A stretch of 64,000 bases of DNA from Paralvinella palmiformis (lineage: Eukaryota; Annelida; Polychaeta; Terebellida; Alvinellidae). Made by a program: the position numbers and the translations under genes. The stretch is from assembly GCA_025642065.1 (NCBI GenBank), contig JAODUP010000154.1, positions 382,501-446,500 on the forward strand, written 5' to 3'. The notes beneath the pieces were generated by a model. The model was given only the letters and a program-made list of their open reading frames with translations, was not told where the DNA came from and did no database searches. Positions 62,969 through 64,000 of this stretch are shown piece by piece; within the stretch, counting starts at the first letter, position 1; every line of letters begins with the position of its first letter.

Positions 62969-64000
62969 GGGAGGAGTGTTGCTGTATCTTGTGCAGGAGA
63001 TTACATCGTCACAAGCAGCAGCATTTATCCTGAATCATTGTTCAACCCCAAAACAAACCTGCCCAAAAACCATGAAGTCTGAAATAACCAAAGACAAAGG
63101 ATGGGCATGGATGGTGGTTCTTGGTAAGATTTTTGTCTGTCTATCCATCCATCCATCTGTGTGTGTATATATATGTGTGTACATAGCTGTTCATTTGTTA
63201 CAGTTTATCTGTTAAATTCATATTAATAAGAGTAATATGATGTCATTCTTTAAAGGTTCATCATTTAAACACCTTTACTGCTTGATTGCATTGAACAATG
63301 GGTGTTGTCGTAATTTTTAATTAGAAGTTGCTATGTTGTTCACTTAGTAAAATGGTCAAAATAATTATTCTTGCTGTTCTATTATGTATGGTTAAAATAT
63401 GTCGTATAATAGTACTATTAAGAAAAAACACTTCTGACATCCATTCTTGAATAGCCTTCTCCATGAACATTCCTCATGTTTTTAGTCAAAATCAATTTTC
63501 ATCCTAATTTAACTGATTCTAGTCTCATATTTGTCTGAATGTTTATCTATCATGCAGGTGCATTCTTGGTCAACATGATGGTGGTGGGAGTCACAGCAAA
63601 ATCATTTGGTATCCTGTTTGAACGATTAAAGGAAACATTAGAACATAGCTCTAGTGCCACTTTGTTCATTGTAGCCATCTCACAGTGTCTAGCCATGATA
63701 TTAGGTAAACTCTGGTGGTAAAGTGATAAAAAAGAACAATGTTTTTATATGAAGAGTTTATTAATATATGCTGCAAGCTGCTTTGTTTATTCATAATGCA
63801 CATTAATCTACTAGACTGATTCTGTTCCATGTACAAGACTAGGACTCACTGACTATTCAATGTACATTGAATTTTTATTTTCAGGTCCATTTGCTAACAT
63901 GTTAGTGGCTAAGTTCAGTAGCCGGTGGGTGGTGTTCACTGGCGGAATCATCATAGCCATCGGTTTTGTCCTGAGCATGTTCACCACAACGATATATCAG
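62969..64000 (+). CDS. Monocarboxylate transporter-like protein (SLC16/MFS), 5' part
   Basis: Plasma-membrane major facilitator predicted to move monocarboxylates or related solutes, often with protons. Exons: 62969-63123 (start ATG 63072, MKSEITKDKGWAWMVVLG), 63558-63704, and 63885 to the window edge; phases agree. The first exon carries the family's TM1 signature as DKGWAW (usual form [DE]G[GS][WF][GA]W, with Lys in place of the first Gly). TM1 continues AFLVNMMVVGVTAKSFGILF, followed by the intracellular-loop region and TM2-TM4 helices (FIVAISQCLAMILGPFANML, then VVFTGGIIIAIGFVLSMF). About 105 residues are present; the remaining helices lie beyond the window. An in-frame ATG at 62976 gives an improbable leader, so I read 62969-63071 as 5'UTR. 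The exact SLC16 paralogue cannot be told. Confidence 0.88.

Overview
This is animal (eukaryotic) genomic DNA: AT-rich, intron-heavy, full of dinucleotide microsatellites, tRNA-derived SINEs, non-LTR retrotransposon fragments and small terminal-inverted-repeat (TIR) DNA transposons. Gene content and repeat style suggest a lophotrochozoan invertebrate, probably a mollusc. The species call is inference; the metazoan assignment is firm.

Three genes can be rebuilt exon by exon. (1) On the + strand, about 2357-13318, a PHF10/BAF45a orthologue: a SAY domain plus two C-terminal PHD fingers, a subunit of PBAF-type SWI/SNF chromatin remodellers. Thirteen coding exons join in phase to 703 codons, and a 30-nt in-frame microexon is likely. 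(2) On the - strand, 57019 down to 16990, a TANGO1/MIA3 orthologue, the ER-exit-site receptor that helps load bulky cargo such as collagen into COPII carriers. Thirty-two exons join in phase to 2289 codons plus stop: signal peptide, MIA-type SH3 domain, acidic region, a very large Gln/Pro-rich luminal exon, an acidic exon, membrane segments, long cytosolic coiled coils and a proline-rich C-terminus. (3) On the + strand from about 62969 and running off the right edge, the 5' part of a monocarboxylate-transporter-like (SLC16/MFS) gene.

PHF10 and TANGO1 are tail to tail across about 3.7 kb (13319-16989) with no recognisable gene. TANGO1 and the transporter are head to head across about 5.9 kb (57020-62968), which should hold both promoters. 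The first 2.3 kb is the presumed PHF10 upstream region.

Repeats sit mainly in introns. The notable ones are two inverted copies of one DNA transposon (41301-42306 and 45600-46884) flanking TANGO1 exons 6-8; a TA-flanked transposon (21256-22053) with a 95-bp deletion derivative in a PHF10 intron (11946-12040); a LINE 3' end carrying a nested MITE (24225-24966); a LINE endonuclease/reverse-transcriptase relic in TANGO1 intron 1 (52770-54455) split by unrelated sequence; and several tRNA-like SINE heads. The three genes have no obvious joint function. I see no novel biological system, CRISPR array or operon. The most useful observations are TANGO1's low-complexity luminal exon, the inverted transposons around its exons 6-8, and candidate PHF10 microexons.
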